Below the pieces are notes generated by a model that ran no database searches, was not told where the DNA came from, and was given only the letters and a program-made list of their open reading frames with translations. The position numbers were made by a program, and so were the translations under genes. A stretch of 64,000 bases of DNA from Clostridia bacterium (GTDB taxonomy: Bacteria > Bacillota > Clostridia > Christensenellales > Maliibacteriaceae): assembly GCA_017431145.1 (NCBI GenBank), contig JAFRLQ010000135.1, positions 124,001-188,000 of the forward strand, read 5' to 3'. Positions 26,455 through 36,892 of the stretch are shown here, piece by piece. Each line of letters starts with the position of its first letter. The first letter of the stretch is position 1.

Positions 26455-28089
26455 TTATTTTGTCTGTTTCGCTACCAGTGCTTCCGCATTGTAGCGTTTT
26501 CTGAGCAAGGGCTTTTCAATCTTGCCGGTTGCATTTCTCGGAACATTCGCGAAAATGATCTTTCTCGGTCTTTTATACCTCGGCAGTCCCTTGCAGTATT
26601 CGTTAATATCCTCTTCGCTGCATTCAGCGCCTTCCCGAAGCTCAATGATCGCTGCTGCGATTTCTCCAAGTCTCGGATCGGGTAAGCCGATAACAGCAAC
26701 GTCACGGATGTCCTCGTCGGTGCGAAGGAAATCTTCTATCTGTACCGGGTACAAGTTTTCTCCTCCGGTAATGATCACGTCTTTTTTTCTGTCGACAAGA
26801 TAAATAAACCCGTCTTCATCCTGCATGGCCATATCCCCTGTATACAGCCAGTCACCTTTCAGACACGCAGCAGTCGCTTCAGGATCACGATAATAACAGC
26901 GCATGACGCCCGGACCTTTGACAACGAGTTCGCCGACATCGCCCTGTTTCACATCCTCGCCGTTATTGTCAACGATTTTCGCTTCCCACCTGTAACCGGG
27001 GATACCGATCGCGCCGACCTTTGAAATGTTTTCAACGCCAAGATGGACGCAGCCGGGTCCAAGAGATTCCGACAATCCGTAGTTCGTATCATACTGCTGG
27101 TTCGGGAAAATAGTATGCCATCTTTTGATAAGATGCTGCGGAACGGGCTGTGCGCCGATGTGCATGAGTCTCCACTGATCCAGTTTGTAATCCTCCAGGT
27201 TGATCTTGCCTGCGTCAATAGCGTCAAGGATATCCTGCGCCCAAGGAACCAGCAGCCAGACAATCGTTGCCTGTTCTTTCGATGCTGTATCGATAATCCA
27301 CTGCGGCCTGACTCCTCTGAGAAGGATCGCTTTTCCGCCTACGAGAAAACTGCCGAACCAGTGCATTTTGGCGCCTGTATGATACAGCGGAGGAATGCAC
27401 AGGAACACATCATCATGTGTCTGCCCGTGATGCGCGTTTTCAGTATAGCAGGTGGAAAGAAGCCCCTTGTGGCTGTGCAGGATCGCCTTCGGAAAACCGG
27501 TCGTCCCGGATGAGAAATAAATCGCCGCATCATCCTCTTCCGTCACTGTAAGCGGTACGGCTGTATCCGGATAGTTCTGTGTTTCTTTCTCGTAATTGAT
27601 TGCAAACGGAACATCTTCTTTCCCGACGAAATACGCACAAATCAAATCCTTTGATACGTGGTCCCAAATCGCCTCGACCCTCTGAATAAACTCAGGTCCG
27701 AAAACGATCGAATCGCATTGTGCGAGTCCGAGACAGTATTCGATCTCATCGGATGCATATCTGAAATTCATAGGAACTACGACCGCACCCGTTTTCAGGA
27801 TACCAAAGTAGATCGGAAGCCATTCGAGGCAATTCATCAGCAGAATCGCCACTTTTTTGCCTTTACCGATTCCACGGGCCTTCAATGCGTTTGCGAAACG
27901 GTTTGCTTTCTGATCAAACTCCGCCCATGTCATCTGTCTGCGATAACGGTCTTCCATTCCACTCTCGACCAGATCGTATTCTTTCCATACAGACATATCC
28001 TTTTCACGGGCTTCAGGGTTTACTTCGATCAGACTGATCTCGTCGCCGTACTGTTGGTGGTTTTTTTCCAGGATTTCAGTAATAATCAT
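26455..28089 (-). CDS. AMP-forming acyl-CoA synthetase
   Basis: Adenylates a carboxylic acid and transfers it to CoA. The 544-residue protein has the P-loop FSSGTTGFPKAI near residue 196, the YGLSESLGPG substrate/AMP segment, the hinge YTGDMAMQDEDGF, ITGGENLYPVQIE, and the C-terminal lysine region PRNATGKIEKP. The acid cannot be deduced; medium or aromatic acids are typical for related clostridial genes. A clear promoter and 88-base leader precede it, and ybaK follows immediately. Confidence 0.87.
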   Translation of the reverse strand: MIITEILEKNHQQYGDEISLIEVNPEAREKDMSVWKEYDLVESGMEDRYRRQMTWAEFDQKANRFANALKARGIGKGKKVAILLMNCLEWLPIYFGILKTGAVVVPMNFRYASDEIEYCLGLAQCDSIVFGPEFIQRVEAIWDHVSKDLICAYFVGKEDVPFAINYEKETQNYPDTAVPLTVTEEDDAAIYFSSGTTGFPKAILHSHKGLLSTCYTENAHHGQTHDDVFLCIPPLYHTGAKMHWFGSFLVGGKAILLRGVRPQWIIDTASKEQATIVWLLVPWAQDILDAIDAGKINLEDYKLDQWRLMHIGAQPVPQHLIKRWHTIFPNQQYDTNYGLSESLGPGCVHLGVENISKVGAIGIPGYRWEAKIVDNNGEDVKQGDVGELVVKGPGVMRCYYRDPEATAACLKGDWLYTGDMAMQDEDGFIYLVDRKKDVIITGGENLYPVQIEDFLRTDEDIRDVAVIGLPDPRLGEIAAAIIELREGAECSEEDINEYCKGLPRYKRPRKIIFANVPRNATGKIEKPLLRKRYNAEALVAKQTK

Positions 28090-28184
28090 TTTTGCTCCTT
28101 TTAACAGGTGGGTTTATTGCACAAAAAAAGAACTCCGTACTACCATGCTACCTACCCATTTTTGAATAGATTTAAAACAGAAAC

Positions 28185-28214
28185 ATTATACCCGCATTCC
28201 CCGATTTGTTTCAA
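28185..28214 (-). promoter_or_regulatory. Promoter for acyl-CoA synthetase-ybaK
   Basis: TTGAAA (28214-28209) and TATAAT (28190-28185) on the minus strand with an 18-base spacer. The leader of about 88 bases contains GGGTAGGTAGCATGG and a T7 run; I could not fold it into a known riboswitch or T-box. Confidence 0.6.
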
Positions 28215-28256
28215 CTCATTTATTCTATGAAAAACAAAAAGGCACGGCAGAAAACG

Positions 28257-28292
28257 AAAAGTGCCCCTAAAGAAAACCTTTAAGGGCACTTT
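28257..28292 (-). terminator. Terminator after the FMN oxidase gene
   Basis: Long stem AAAGTGCCCTTAAAG / CTTTAGGGGCACTTT (one mismatch) followed on the minus strand by TCGTTTTC, about 30 bases after the gene stop. Confidence 0.7.
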
Positions 28293-28322
28293 GTATTCTA
28301 GAATTCTTCCTGATAACAGGGA

Positions 28323-29222
28323 TTACCAAAGAACAGAGGGTTCAATATCCTTGACTTTCGAAAAACCGGTGTATCCCATGACAGTGATCAGCTCTGTGTT
28401 CATACTCTTGATCTTCTTTACGACTCCCTGCGCACCTTCTGCTGACAGGCCTCTCATCATGGCGCGGCCGACAGAAACAGCATCTGCCCCGAGCGCAATT
28501 GCTTTAAACGCATCGACTCCAGAATCGATGTGGCAGTCAGCGAAGATCTGGATACCTGAACCTTTGAGCGCATCAGCAATATCCGGGAGGACCATCAGCG
28601 GCGGAACCGCTGACGGAAGTCTGCCGTGATGGTGGCTGACCACAATACCCTTGACGCCGCAGTCGGCGCACTTCAATGCATCGTGAACGCTCAGAACACC
28701 TTTGATCACAAAAGGAAGGTCCGTTGCCTGGACGAACTCTCTTATGCTTTGCTGGGTGATCGGTCCCATTTGATATCCGTCGCAAACGTCATATGCCCCA
28801 TTATAGCCAAAGACATGATCGATATCGATTCCCAGCGCAAACGCGTTATGCTCCTCAGCAAAAGCCATTTGATCCCGAATAATGGAATGATCCGCAAACG
28901 GTTTGATAATACGTATCGTCCTCGCACCGGTTTCCAGCATTTTGCCGACGATCTCATTCGGCTCCATGCCTACCCAGTTTACGGCATTGCATTCCTTTGC
29001 AGCCCTTGAATATGCGACCATCGGATCCTCTTCGTCTTCATTCTTGGCATGCATATGGGAAAACGCCGGTGTCATGATCGGAGTATCGAACTCCTCGCCG
29101 AAAATGTTTACTTTTATCGAAGGAAGCACAGCGTCGATCAGCCGCTCCTCGATCATAATGGAGTCAATATACTCCCGTGTCATATCATTGACGTCAACAG
29201 GTTTCACATCGTATTTTTCCAT
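28323..29222 (-). CDS. FMN-dependent alpha-hydroxy-acid dehydrogenase family protein
   Basis: A 299-residue member of the lactate/glycolate oxidase family, an FMN TIM barrel. The N-terminal IFGEEFDTPIMTPAFSHM, LPFVIKGVLSVHDALKCADCGVKGIVVS, and the active-site segment HHHGRLPSAVPP (family pattern SNHGGR) are visible, with GADAVSVGRAMMRG binding phosphate. It is shorter than classic lactate oxidases (about 350-370). In an anaerobe it more likely acts as a dehydrogenase than an oxygen-using oxidase. The ATG at 29222 has GGAGGG six bases upstream and follows the glutaredoxin-like gene by two bases. Confidence 0.82.
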   Translation of the reverse strand: MEKYDVKPVDVNDMTREYIDSIMIEERLIDAVLPSIKVNIFGEEFDTPIMTPAFSHMHAKNEDEEDPMVAYSRAAKECNAVNWVGMEPNEIVGKMLETGARTIRIIKPFADHSIIRDQMAFAEEHNAFALGIDIDHVFGYNGAYDVCDGYQMGPITQQSIREFVQATDLPFVIKGVLSVHDALKCADCGVKGIVVSHHHGRLPSAVPPLMVLPDIADALKGSGIQIFADCHIDSGVDAFKAIALGADAVSVGRAMMRGLSAEGAQGVVKKIKSMNTELITVMGYTGFSKVKDIEPSVLW

Positions 29223-29224
29223 GG

Positions 29225-29506
29225 TCAACCCTCCAAAACTTTATCAAAAGCTCTTTTGACATGTTCGTAGCACTCGCTGTACTGTTCGCCCCGATGCGCC
29301 TCATAGACTTTTTCATCGGCGATAAAAATCGTCGGGACATAGTAATAGTCATATTGGTCTGCAATATCAGGATGCTGGCTCTCCTCGATCCATTCAATCT
29401 CTATGTCTCCATACTTGCTGTCTGCAGAGATCAGATCGTCGATTACCTTTCTTGCCTGAATGCAATAAGGACAATGTGTCAAATAGAACAGTTTAATACC
29501 CTTCAT
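29225..29506 (-). CDS. Glutaredoxin/thioredoxin-like protein with CPYC motif
   Basis: A 93-residue thioredoxin-fold protein. LTHCPYCIQARK gives the redox pair near residues 11-14 and VPTIFIADEKVYE supplies the cis-proline. The GGAGGG four bases before the ATG at 29506 decides the start. It sits directly before the FMN enzyme, so it may pass electrons to or from it, or simply be co-transcribed. Confidence 0.85.
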   Translation of the reverse strand: MKGIKLFYLTHCPYCIQARKVIDDLISADSKYGDIEIEWIEESQHPDIADQYDYYYVPTIFIADEKVYEAHRGEQYSECYEHVKRAFDKVLEG

Positions 29507-29542
29507 ACTTCCCTCCAAGACATTCTCTTTTCCCGATCAAGT

Positions 29543-29842
29543 TTATTTCGGCAGCTGGATCTTTCTTTTTTCCGGTTCTCTGGCCTGCCTGTAAATCACA
29601 AATTTCCTTCCGATGCACTGTACTCCATCAGCATGAACAATACTGCATAGTTCATCGCATACAGTCCTTGTGTCAAACTCACTGCTCTTCTGAACGGAAC
29701 ACTTGATGATCTCTCTCGCATTCAGTGCATCCTCCGCCTGTTTTATTACCTGTTCGGTAAGACCGGAGTATCCGATATACAAAATGGGATCAAGTGTCTG
29801 CGCAATGCTTCTCAAATACGCTCTCTGTGATGATGTTAACAT
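29543..29842 (-). CDS. yhbY: YhbY-type CRM-domain RNA-binding protein
   Basis: A 99-residue protein made of one CRM domain, associated with the large ribosomal subunit precursor. It has ILYIGYSGLTEQVIKQAEDALNAREIIK and the CRM GxxG-like loop, and ends in a basic tail. It lies just downstream of obgE, which fits a ribosome-assembly group. Confidence 0.9.
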   Translation of the reverse strand: MLTSSQRAYLRSIAQTLDPILYIGYSGLTEQVIKQAEDALNAREIIKCSVQKSSEFDTRTVCDELCSIVHADGVQCIGRKFVIYRQAREPEKRKIQLPK

Positions 29843-29862
29843 TCTTCCTCCTAACCGTATGT

Positions 29863-31140
<1,278 letters not shown>

Positions 31141-31150
31141 TCAGCACATT

Positions 31151-31780
31151 CTACAGATTTCTATAATAATCACATTCTGCCTTAAGACGGCAGCTTTCAC
31201 ATGCAGGTTTTCTTGCGGAACAGACTCTTCTTCCATGCCAAATGAGCCAGTGATGCGCAATAGACCAGTATTCCTCCGGTATGATTGCAAGCAGCTGCTG
31301 TTCTGTATCAAATACATTTTCAGCATCAGCAAGACCGATTCTGTTGGTCACCCTGAATACGTGTGTATCAACAGCAAGCGCAGGGATGCCGAAGGCGTTG
31401 GAAAGCACAACATTTGCCGTTTTTCTCCCTACACCCGGAAGCGCCTGAAGCTTTTCTCTGTCAGCAGGAACGATCCCGCCGTATTCCTCCGCAATAATAC
31501 GGGATGTCTTAATAATGTTCAGTGCCTTTGTATGATACATCCCGCAGGTTTTTATATACTCCTCCAGTACTTCCGGAGAACATTCGGCCATTGCTGCAGG
31601 GTCAGGAAACGCCTGAAACAATGCGGGTGTGACTTTATTCACACGTACATCCGTGCACTGCGCAGACAGTATCGTTGCGATTAACAACTCATATGCGTTA
31701 TGAAAATGCAGGCCCGGACGCGCGTCAGGATACATCTCGGACAGTGTTTGCAGAATGCGTGCCACTCTTTCCTTTTCCAT
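31151..31780 (-). CDS. nth: Endonuclease III
   Basis: Bifunctional DNA glycosylase/AP lyase that removes oxidised pyrimidines. The 209-residue protein has the helix-hairpin-helix LPGVGRKTANVVL with the lysine nucleophile, VDTHVFRVTNRIGL with the catalytic Asp, and the 4Fe-4S loop CSARKPACESCRLKAEC. It begins 15 bases after a strong terminator hairpin. Confidence 0.97.
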   Translation of the reverse strand: MEKERVARILQTLSEMYPDARPGLHFHNAYELLIATILSAQCTDVRVNKVTPALFQAFPDPAAMAECSPEVLEEYIKTCGMYHTKALNIIKTSRIIAEEYGGIVPADREKLQALPGVGRKTANVVLSNAFGIPALAVDTHVFRVTNRIGLADAENVFDTEQQLLAIIPEEYWSIAHHWLIWHGRRVCSARKPACESCRLKAECDYYRNL

Positions 31781-31795
31781 TTTAATCCTTTCATA

Positions 31796-31827
31796 AAACG
31801 CACGGAACTCGGATGTTCCGTGCGTTT
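31796..31827 (-). terminator. mltG terminator
   Basis: Perfect 12-bp stem AAACGCACGGAA / TTCCGTGCGTTT, followed on the minus strand by TTTTATG. It lies between mltG and nth. Confidence 0.7.
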
Positions 31828-31836
31828 AGGTATCTT

Positions 31837-33129
31837 TTAGTTACCGTTTTCCTGATCGTACTGTTCCCAAAGCGGTCTGTACTGAGCAACGATCGCTTCA
31901 TGCTCTTCAGCCGTCTTGCTGAACGCGAGCTCACCTGTATTGGGATCTGTCAACGTAAAGAACAGGTAGCCCCCGTTCAGATACTCTTTATCAGGATTCA
32001 CTGCTGCGGACAAGGCATTCTTGCTCGGGTTGCAGATCGGCCCGATCGGAAGGCCTGTATTACGATAGGTGTTATAGGGCGAATCCGTATTGATTTCACC
32101 GTTGTTCAAAGCAAGATTGTTAATGCCAAGCGCATACTGAACGGTAACGTCACTCTGCAGGTTCATCCCCTGTTTCAACCTGTTGTGGAAAACTGCCGAT
32201 ATCTTTGCAAACGAATCCGTCTTTCCTTCTTTCTCAACAATCGATGCAAGAGTCAACGCCTGATCGATCGTCATTCCGCTGCTCTCGATGCCAGCGGAAA
32301 TCTCCGGATCTGCAAGCACCTCCTGCGTCTGGTCAAGCAACCTGCGGATGACATCTTCGGGTGTGGAATTCAGATAAATCTCATATGTATCCGGGAAGAG
32401 ATATCCTTCAAGCAGATACCGTCTGTTCGTGTTGTTCTCGTCCTCAAGCAGCGCTGCTATGAACGGGTAATCCATTGAGAAGTATTCACCGTCGTTGCAA
32501 AGCGTCAGGAACTCTTCTGTATCGAAATTCAGATGCTCTTTTTCCATCTGCTCTTTTACCTGTTCGGCTATGGATTCAACGGTCGTTCCTTCACGGATCG
32601 TAATCATCATTGTATTGTCCAGTTCGGATCCCATCGAAATGATGTCAATGATTTCATCCATCGTCATCGTTCTGTTTAAGTGATACACGCCGGCTTTCAG
32701 GTTCTTTGTTCTGTCAGTGAAATCGACATAATACTTGAAAACGCCGCGATGTCTCACCAGATTCGACTCGTAAAGATTTGTCGCGATCGTCGAAAGAGAA
32801 TCACCGGATTCAACAATGAAAACAACAACGGAATCGTCTTTTGCGTCAACCGGCGCGACATACTTTCCATAGACCTTTTTAACGCCGTAATACAGTGTTG
32901 TGGCAACAATCGCTGCGCTGATCAAAAAGATCGCCAGGCCGCGCAAAAATAGAATTAAGGGCTTCAGATAAGAAGGAATTACTACTTTGGAACGCTTTTT
33001 CGGCGGTTTGTACTTCCTTTCGCTCCGTTTCAGTTTTCTTTCGTTTCTCGCCTGTTCTCTGTCCGGATTTGCACCGGGCGTATGATTATTCCTGTTCAAA
33101 TGATTCTCGGAATTGTTTTGATGCTCCAT
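31837..33129 (-). CDS. mltG: Endolytic transglycosylase MltG (YceG family)
   Basis: Membrane-anchored enzyme that cuts nascent glycan strands. The 430-residue protein has a long basic, Asn-rich cytoplasmic head (1-55), one membrane helix (about 57-80), a LysM-like part (SGDSLSTIATNLYES), and the catalytic YceG domain with LASIVEKEGK, VTVQYALG and SPYNTYRNTGLPIGPI. The glutamate of VEKEG is the catalytic residue in the family. Confidence 0.95.
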   Translation of the reverse strand: MEHQNNSENHLNRNNHTPGANPDREQARNERKLKRSERKYKPPKKRSKVVIPSYLKPLILFLRGLAIFLISAAIVATTLYYGVKKVYGKYVAPVDAKDDSVVVFIVESGDSLSTIATNLYESNLVRHRGVFKYYVDFTDRTKNLKAGVYHLNRTMTMDEIIDIISMGSELDNTMMITIREGTTVESIAEQVKEQMEKEHLNFDTEEFLTLCNDGEYFSMDYPFIAALLEDENNTNRRYLLEGYLFPDTYEIYLNSTPEDVIRRLLDQTQEVLADPEISAGIESSGMTIDQALTLASIVEKEGKTDSFAKISAVFHNRLKQGMNLQSDVTVQYALGINNLALNNGEINTDSPYNTYRNTGLPIGPICNPSKNALSAAVNPDKEYLNGGYLFFTLTDPNTGELAFSKTAEEHEAIVAQYRPLWEQYDQENGN

Positions 33130-33162
33130 GAGAATCTCCTTTACTACAAATCGAATACAACA

Positions 33163-33191
33163 ATTATAATGGCTTGGATACCCTTTGGCAA
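33163..33191 (-). promoter_or_regulatory. mltG promoter
   Basis: TTGCCA (33191-33186) and TATAAT (33168-33163) on the minus strand, 17-base spacer, 33 bases before the start codon. Confidence 0.65.
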
Positions 33192-33248
33192 GTCAGCCGG
33201 TTTTGTCTGCTTTTCCGAATTCTTCGTTATTTCTTACAATTTCTTCAT

Positions 33249-33276
33249 AAAAAAAGCCTAAGACTGCGCTTAGGCT
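33249..33276 (-). terminator. YlbF/RNase J operon terminator
   Basis: Stem AGCCTAAG / CTTAGGCT with a six-base loop, followed on the minus strand by TTTTTTTATG. Confidence 0.75.
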
Positions 33277-33296
33277 CCGGTCATCACGGCATTGAT

Positions 33297-33650
33297 CTAT
33301 GAATCCAAATCCATAAAACTCAGGTCTAGTTCCACTGCATCACCGAGTATACGAAAGATCTCATTCATCAACTGGTTGATCTGGTACTCGGCCGCAATAT
33401 AATCGCTGACATCTCTGTTGAACTGAATCACTGAACTCATTCTCTGCACTTCTTCGGACAGTGCAGACGGAACCGGCTCATTGTTCATCATATGTGTCTG
33501 AATCTGAAACTGTGCTTTTTTAAACCTTTTTATCAGTTGCTTGTTTGCATCCAGCTGAAAAGCTTTTTCTTTTGCCTGTACATAATTCCTGTACACGTCA
33601 CTGTGCCGCAGCGAAGCTGCCAATACTTTGGCCTGGCTTATGATATCCAC
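33297..33650 (-). CDS. YlbF/YmcA family protein
   Basis: Small helical protein of 117 residues. In Bacillus, YlbF, YmcA and YaaT form a complex that modulates RNase Y processing and phosphorelay activity. The sequence shows the family YRNYVQAKEKAFQLDANKQLIKRFKKAQ and VQRMSSVIQFNRDVSDYIAAEYQINQLMNEIF. It starts directly after the RNase J stop, which strengthens the link to mRNA decay. Confidence 0.85.
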   Translation of the reverse strand: MDIISQAKVLAASLRHSDVYRNYVQAKEKAFQLDANKQLIKRFKKAQFQIQTHMMNNEPVPSALSEEVQRMSSVIQFNRDVSDYIAAEYQINQLMNEIFRILGDAVELDLSFMDLDS

Positions 33651-33651
33651 A

Positions 33652-35307
33652 TCAAACCTCCATGACGATCGGGAGAATCATAGGAGTCCTCTTCGTCTTT
33701 TCAAAGAGAAAATCGCGCAGTGTGTTCCTGATTGCGATTTTGATCGGTGCCCACTCATTGAACGGTCTTACATCCATCGCTGCTATTGTCGTCAACACCG
33801 CCGAACGCGCTTCATCGATCAGTTCCTCAGCTTCTCTCATGTACACAAAGCCCCTGCTGATAATATCCGGACCGCCGCGCAGCCTTCCCGTTTCCTTGTC
33901 GAACGCGACAACAACCACCATCAGTCCATCAAGAGACAGCAACCGCCTGTCACGAAGAACGATGTTTCCGACGTCTCCGATACCGCTTCCATCGATCAGT
34001 ACCGGTTCAGACGGAATCTTGTCAACCAGCTTGACAGCTGTTTTAGACACTTCCATCACATCGCCATTTTCCATGAGAATAATATTCTCTGACGGAATCC
34101 CCATGTCTCCGCCAATACGTGCGGCAGTTACCAGATTCCTGTATTCACCATGTACAGGTATAAAGAATTTCGGCTTTGTAAGCGCGAGGATCAGCTTCAG
34201 TTCCTCCTGGCAGGCATGCCCGGAAACATGTACCTCTGACTTGGGATTGAATACGACTTTACACCCCTTCATGTACAACTGGTTGATCACTCGCGAAATG
34301 CTCTTCTCATTACCCGGTATCGCAGATGCGGAAATGATGATCGTATCATCTTCCTGCAGTTCCACCTGTCTGTGTTCATCATCCGCCATTCTCACCAAGC
34401 CGCTCATGGGTTCACCCTGGCTCCCCGTGGTGATGATGATGATTTCATGATCTTCATAATACTTCAGATGCTCAAGGGTGATCATCGTCCCCTCAGGGAT
34501 CGTCAGTTCGCCCAAAGCAATCGCAGTATTGCACACATTCACAAGGCTCCTTCCAATGAAGCAGACCTTTTTCCCCATTCTTTCCGCTTCGTCGACAATC
34601 TGCTGTATCCTATGAATATTCGAAGCAAATGTCGCAACGATGATCCTTCCAGGTGCTTCACGGAAATACCTGGCAAGCGCAACACCGACACTCTTTTCAC
34701 TCATAACAAAGCCGGGACGCTCGGCATTTGTGGAATCTGTCATCAGACAGAGTATTCCCTTTTTGCCTAAAACAGCCAGACGTGAAAGATCTGTGGTTTC
34801 TCCGTCAATGGGCGTATAGTCGATTTTATAATCACCTGTATGAACGATCACACCGATCGGCGTGTTGATGATCAATCCTACTGAGCCTGCGATTGAATGG
34901 TTCACTTTAAAGAACTCAATGCTGAAACACCCGAGTTCTATTTTGTCTCCGGGATTTATGAGTGTCTGAACAGCCTGAATGCCGTGTTCCTGGAGTTTGT
35001 TTGCGATCAGGCCGAGTGTTAGTCTCGTTCCATAGATCGGCGTAGAAACCTGTTTCAGCAAATACGGAACCGCACCGATATGATCCTCGTGTCCATGTGT
35101 AAAAACAGCTCCACGCAGTTTTTCCTGATGCATCGTCACATAACTCATGTCCGGTATTACATAATCAATGCCCAGCATATCTTCTTTCGGGAACATGATC
35201 CCGCAGTCCAGAATAAACATATCGTCTTCATACTCGAAGACAGTCATATTTTTCCCAAACTCATTAATCCCTCCCAGAGGGATGATTTTCAACTTGCTCT
35301 TCTGCAT
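33652..35307 (-). CDS. Ribonuclease J
   Basis: Metallo-beta-lactamase-type 5' exo- and endoribonuclease of mRNA decay. The 551-residue protein has the metal motif HGHEDHIG at 71-78, a late HVSGHACQEEL and PVHGEYRN, and a C-terminal domain. Whether it is the RnjA or RnjB type is not clear. A leader of about 165 bases precedes the start, which has a weak ribosome site. Confidence 0.94.
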   Translation of the reverse strand: MQKSKLKIIPLGGINEFGKNMTVFEYEDDMFILDCGIMFPKEDMLGIDYVIPDMSYVTMHQEKLRGAVFTHGHEDHIGAVPYLLKQVSTPIYGTRLTLGLIANKLQEHGIQAVQTLINPGDKIELGCFSIEFFKVNHSIAGSVGLIINTPIGVIVHTGDYKIDYTPIDGETTDLSRLAVLGKKGILCLMTDSTNAERPGFVMSEKSVGVALARYFREAPGRIIVATFASNIHRIQQIVDEAERMGKKVCFIGRSLVNVCNTAIALGELTIPEGTMITLEHLKYYEDHEIIIITTGSQGEPMSGLVRMADDEHRQVELQEDDTIIISASAIPGNEKSISRVINQLYMKGCKVVFNPKSEVHVSGHACQEELKLILALTKPKFFIPVHGEYRNLVTAARIGGDMGIPSENIILMENGDVMEVSKTAVKLVDKIPSEPVLIDGSGIGDVGNIVLRDRRLLSLDGLMVVVVAFDKETGRLRGGPDIISRGFVYMREAEELIDEARSAVLTTIAAMDVRPFNEWAPIKIAIRNTLRDFLFEKTKRTPMILPIVMEV

Positions 35308-35462
35308 CCTGTTTTATTCACTCTCTTTCGTCAGGATCCAATGTGGAAAACAAATCCAAACAATGGAAACAGATCTAGCACGGGTATTCTAATAGCACAT
35401 AAGAAAACCTGCAGAAAAAGGACTTATAAGTATGTCATCCGATAACAGAATCATAAAATGCC

Positions 35463-35481
35463 AACAATTTGTTAAAATATA
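35463..35481 (-). promoter_or_regulatory. RNase J promoter with adjacent inverted repeat
   Basis: Extended -10 TGCTATATT on the minus strand (TATATT at 35481-35476), directly followed by the 11-bp inverted repeat AACAAATTGTT (35473-35463). The rest of the gap (35308-35462) would be leader; I see no known riboswitch there. Confidence 0.4.
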
Positions 35482-35549
35482 GCAGATTTCATATAAAATT
35501 GCTATACTTTTTAACTGCTTTTATTTGTTTTTATTCTTCTTAATCAGTA

Positions 35550-35585
35550 TAAAAATCAATCATGTTCCAAACGGAACAATTGATT
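35550..35585 (-). terminator. trmFO terminator
   Basis: Stem AATCAAT-TGTTCC pairing with GGAACA-ATTGATT around a four-base loop with a two-base bulge, followed on the minus strand by T5. Confidence 0.65.
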
Positions 35586-35595
35586 GTTCATTTAC

Positions 35596-36891
35596 TCAGT
35601 TGGATCCTTCGATTTCCTTCAACGACCGGTTCGCAACGGTCTGATACCTTTCTTTTTTGTTTCTGATTTTATAGTCCAGAGGTGCAATGATCCCATAATT
35701 CACATTCATCGGCTGAAAGTCGGAACCATTGCCTTTTGCGACATAATTTGCGAGGGCGCCGATTGCGGTTCGATTAGAAAACAGATCTGTTTCCTGTCCG
35801 CATAGTTCTCCCGCAAGATATCTGCCCGCAAGAAGACCGCTTGCAGCAGATTCCACATATCCTTCCACGCCGCTGATCTGTCCTGCAATACGAATCCTGT
35901 CATCTTTTATTAAAGCGTAGCGTTCATCCAGAATGCCCGGCGATTTCAAAAATGTATTTCTGTGCATAACACCATATCTCAGGAACTCAGCATCCTTGAG
36001 ACCGGGGATCATGCCAAAGACCCGTTTCTGTTCACCGAACTTCAACCGCGTCTGAAATCCAACAAGATTGTAACTGGAACCCATTTCGTCTTCTTTTCTG
36101 AGCTGCACTACGGCATAAGGCATCGCACCGCTTTTCGGATCGCGAATACCGACCGGTTTCAACGGTCCGTGAGCAAGAGTCAGATGTCCTCTTTCTGCCA
36201 TTGATTCTACCGGCATACACCCTTCGAAAACATTTACAGATTGTTCAAACTCGTGAACGGGAGCTCTTTCCGCATTCAGAAGAGCAAATACAAAATCGTC
36301 GTACTCCTGCTTCGTCATCGGAGCATTCAGATAATCGTCGCCTCTGTCATACCTAGACCCGAAAAAGAGTCGATTCATATCAAGTGATTCCGCTGAAACG
36401 ATGGGTGCTACCGCATCATAAAACGAAAGCGTATCCGCACCACAGTATTCGATTATTCTCTCAGCGAATGCGTCACTTGTCAGCGGGCCGGTCGCTATTA
36501 TCACATAGCCATCAGGTATCTGCGTTACCTCTTCTCTTCTAACAGATACACAGGGATGTGAATACAGTTTATCGGTTATAAATCCCGAAAAAGCATTCCT
36601 GTCGACTGCAAGCGCACCGCCTGCTGGCACACGGGTAGATTCCGCAGCTTGCATTATCAGAGAATCAAGATGCCTCATCTCTTCTTTTAAAAGACCAACC
36701 GCATTCTCAATTCGGTCCGATCTGAGAGAATTGCTGCAGACAAGTTCTGCAAATCCATCTGTAACGTGTACAGGCGACCTGTTCTGCGGACGCATTTCAA
36801 TCAGGTCAACGTGAATCCCACGCTGAGCCAGCTGCCATGCAGCTTCACATCCTGCTAATCCTGCTCCGACAACAGTAACGCTCTTCGTCAT
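35596..36891 (-). CDS. trmFO: Folate-dependent tRNA (uracil-54) methyltransferase
   Basis: FAD enzyme that makes ribothymidine 54 in tRNA with methylene-tetrahydrofolate. The 431-residue protein has the FAD loop VVGAGLAGCEAAW at the N-terminus, ELVCSNSLRSD, and the C-terminal MNVNYGIIAPL. Length and motifs are standard for TrmFO, which is used by many Bacillota in place of TrmA. It begins one base after the topA stop. Confidence 0.97.
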   Translation of the reverse strand: MTKSVTVVGAGLAGCEAAWQLAQRGIHVDLIEMRPQNRSPVHVTDGFAELVCSNSLRSDRIENAVGLLKEEMRHLDSLIMQAAESTRVPAGGALAVDRNAFSGFITDKLYSHPCVSVRREEVTQIPDGYVIIATGPLTSDAFAERIIEYCGADTLSFYDAVAPIVSAESLDMNRLFFGSRYDRGDDYLNAPMTKQEYDDFVFALLNAERAPVHEFEQSVNVFEGCMPVESMAERGHLTLAHGPLKPVGIRDPKSGAMPYAVVQLRKEDEMGSSYNLVGFQTRLKFGEQKRVFGMIPGLKDAEFLRYGVMHRNTFLKSPGILDERYALIKDDRIRIAGQISGVEGYVESAASGLLAGRYLAGELCGQETDLFSNRTAIGALANYVAKGNGSDFQPMNVNYGIIAPLDYKIRNKKERYQTVANRSLKEIEGSN

Positions 36892-36892
36892 T

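Noticed and set aside
28090-28184. Possible T-box leader before the acyl-CoA synthetase
   Set aside because: GGTAGCATGGTAGTACGG resembles a T-box only loosely, the AGGGTGGTACCGCG-type core is absent, and no specifier hairpin can be drawn.
33662-34450. A 262-codon plus-strand frame opposite RNase J
   Set aside because: Antisense Ser/Ile/Thr-rich translation typical of a shadow frame.
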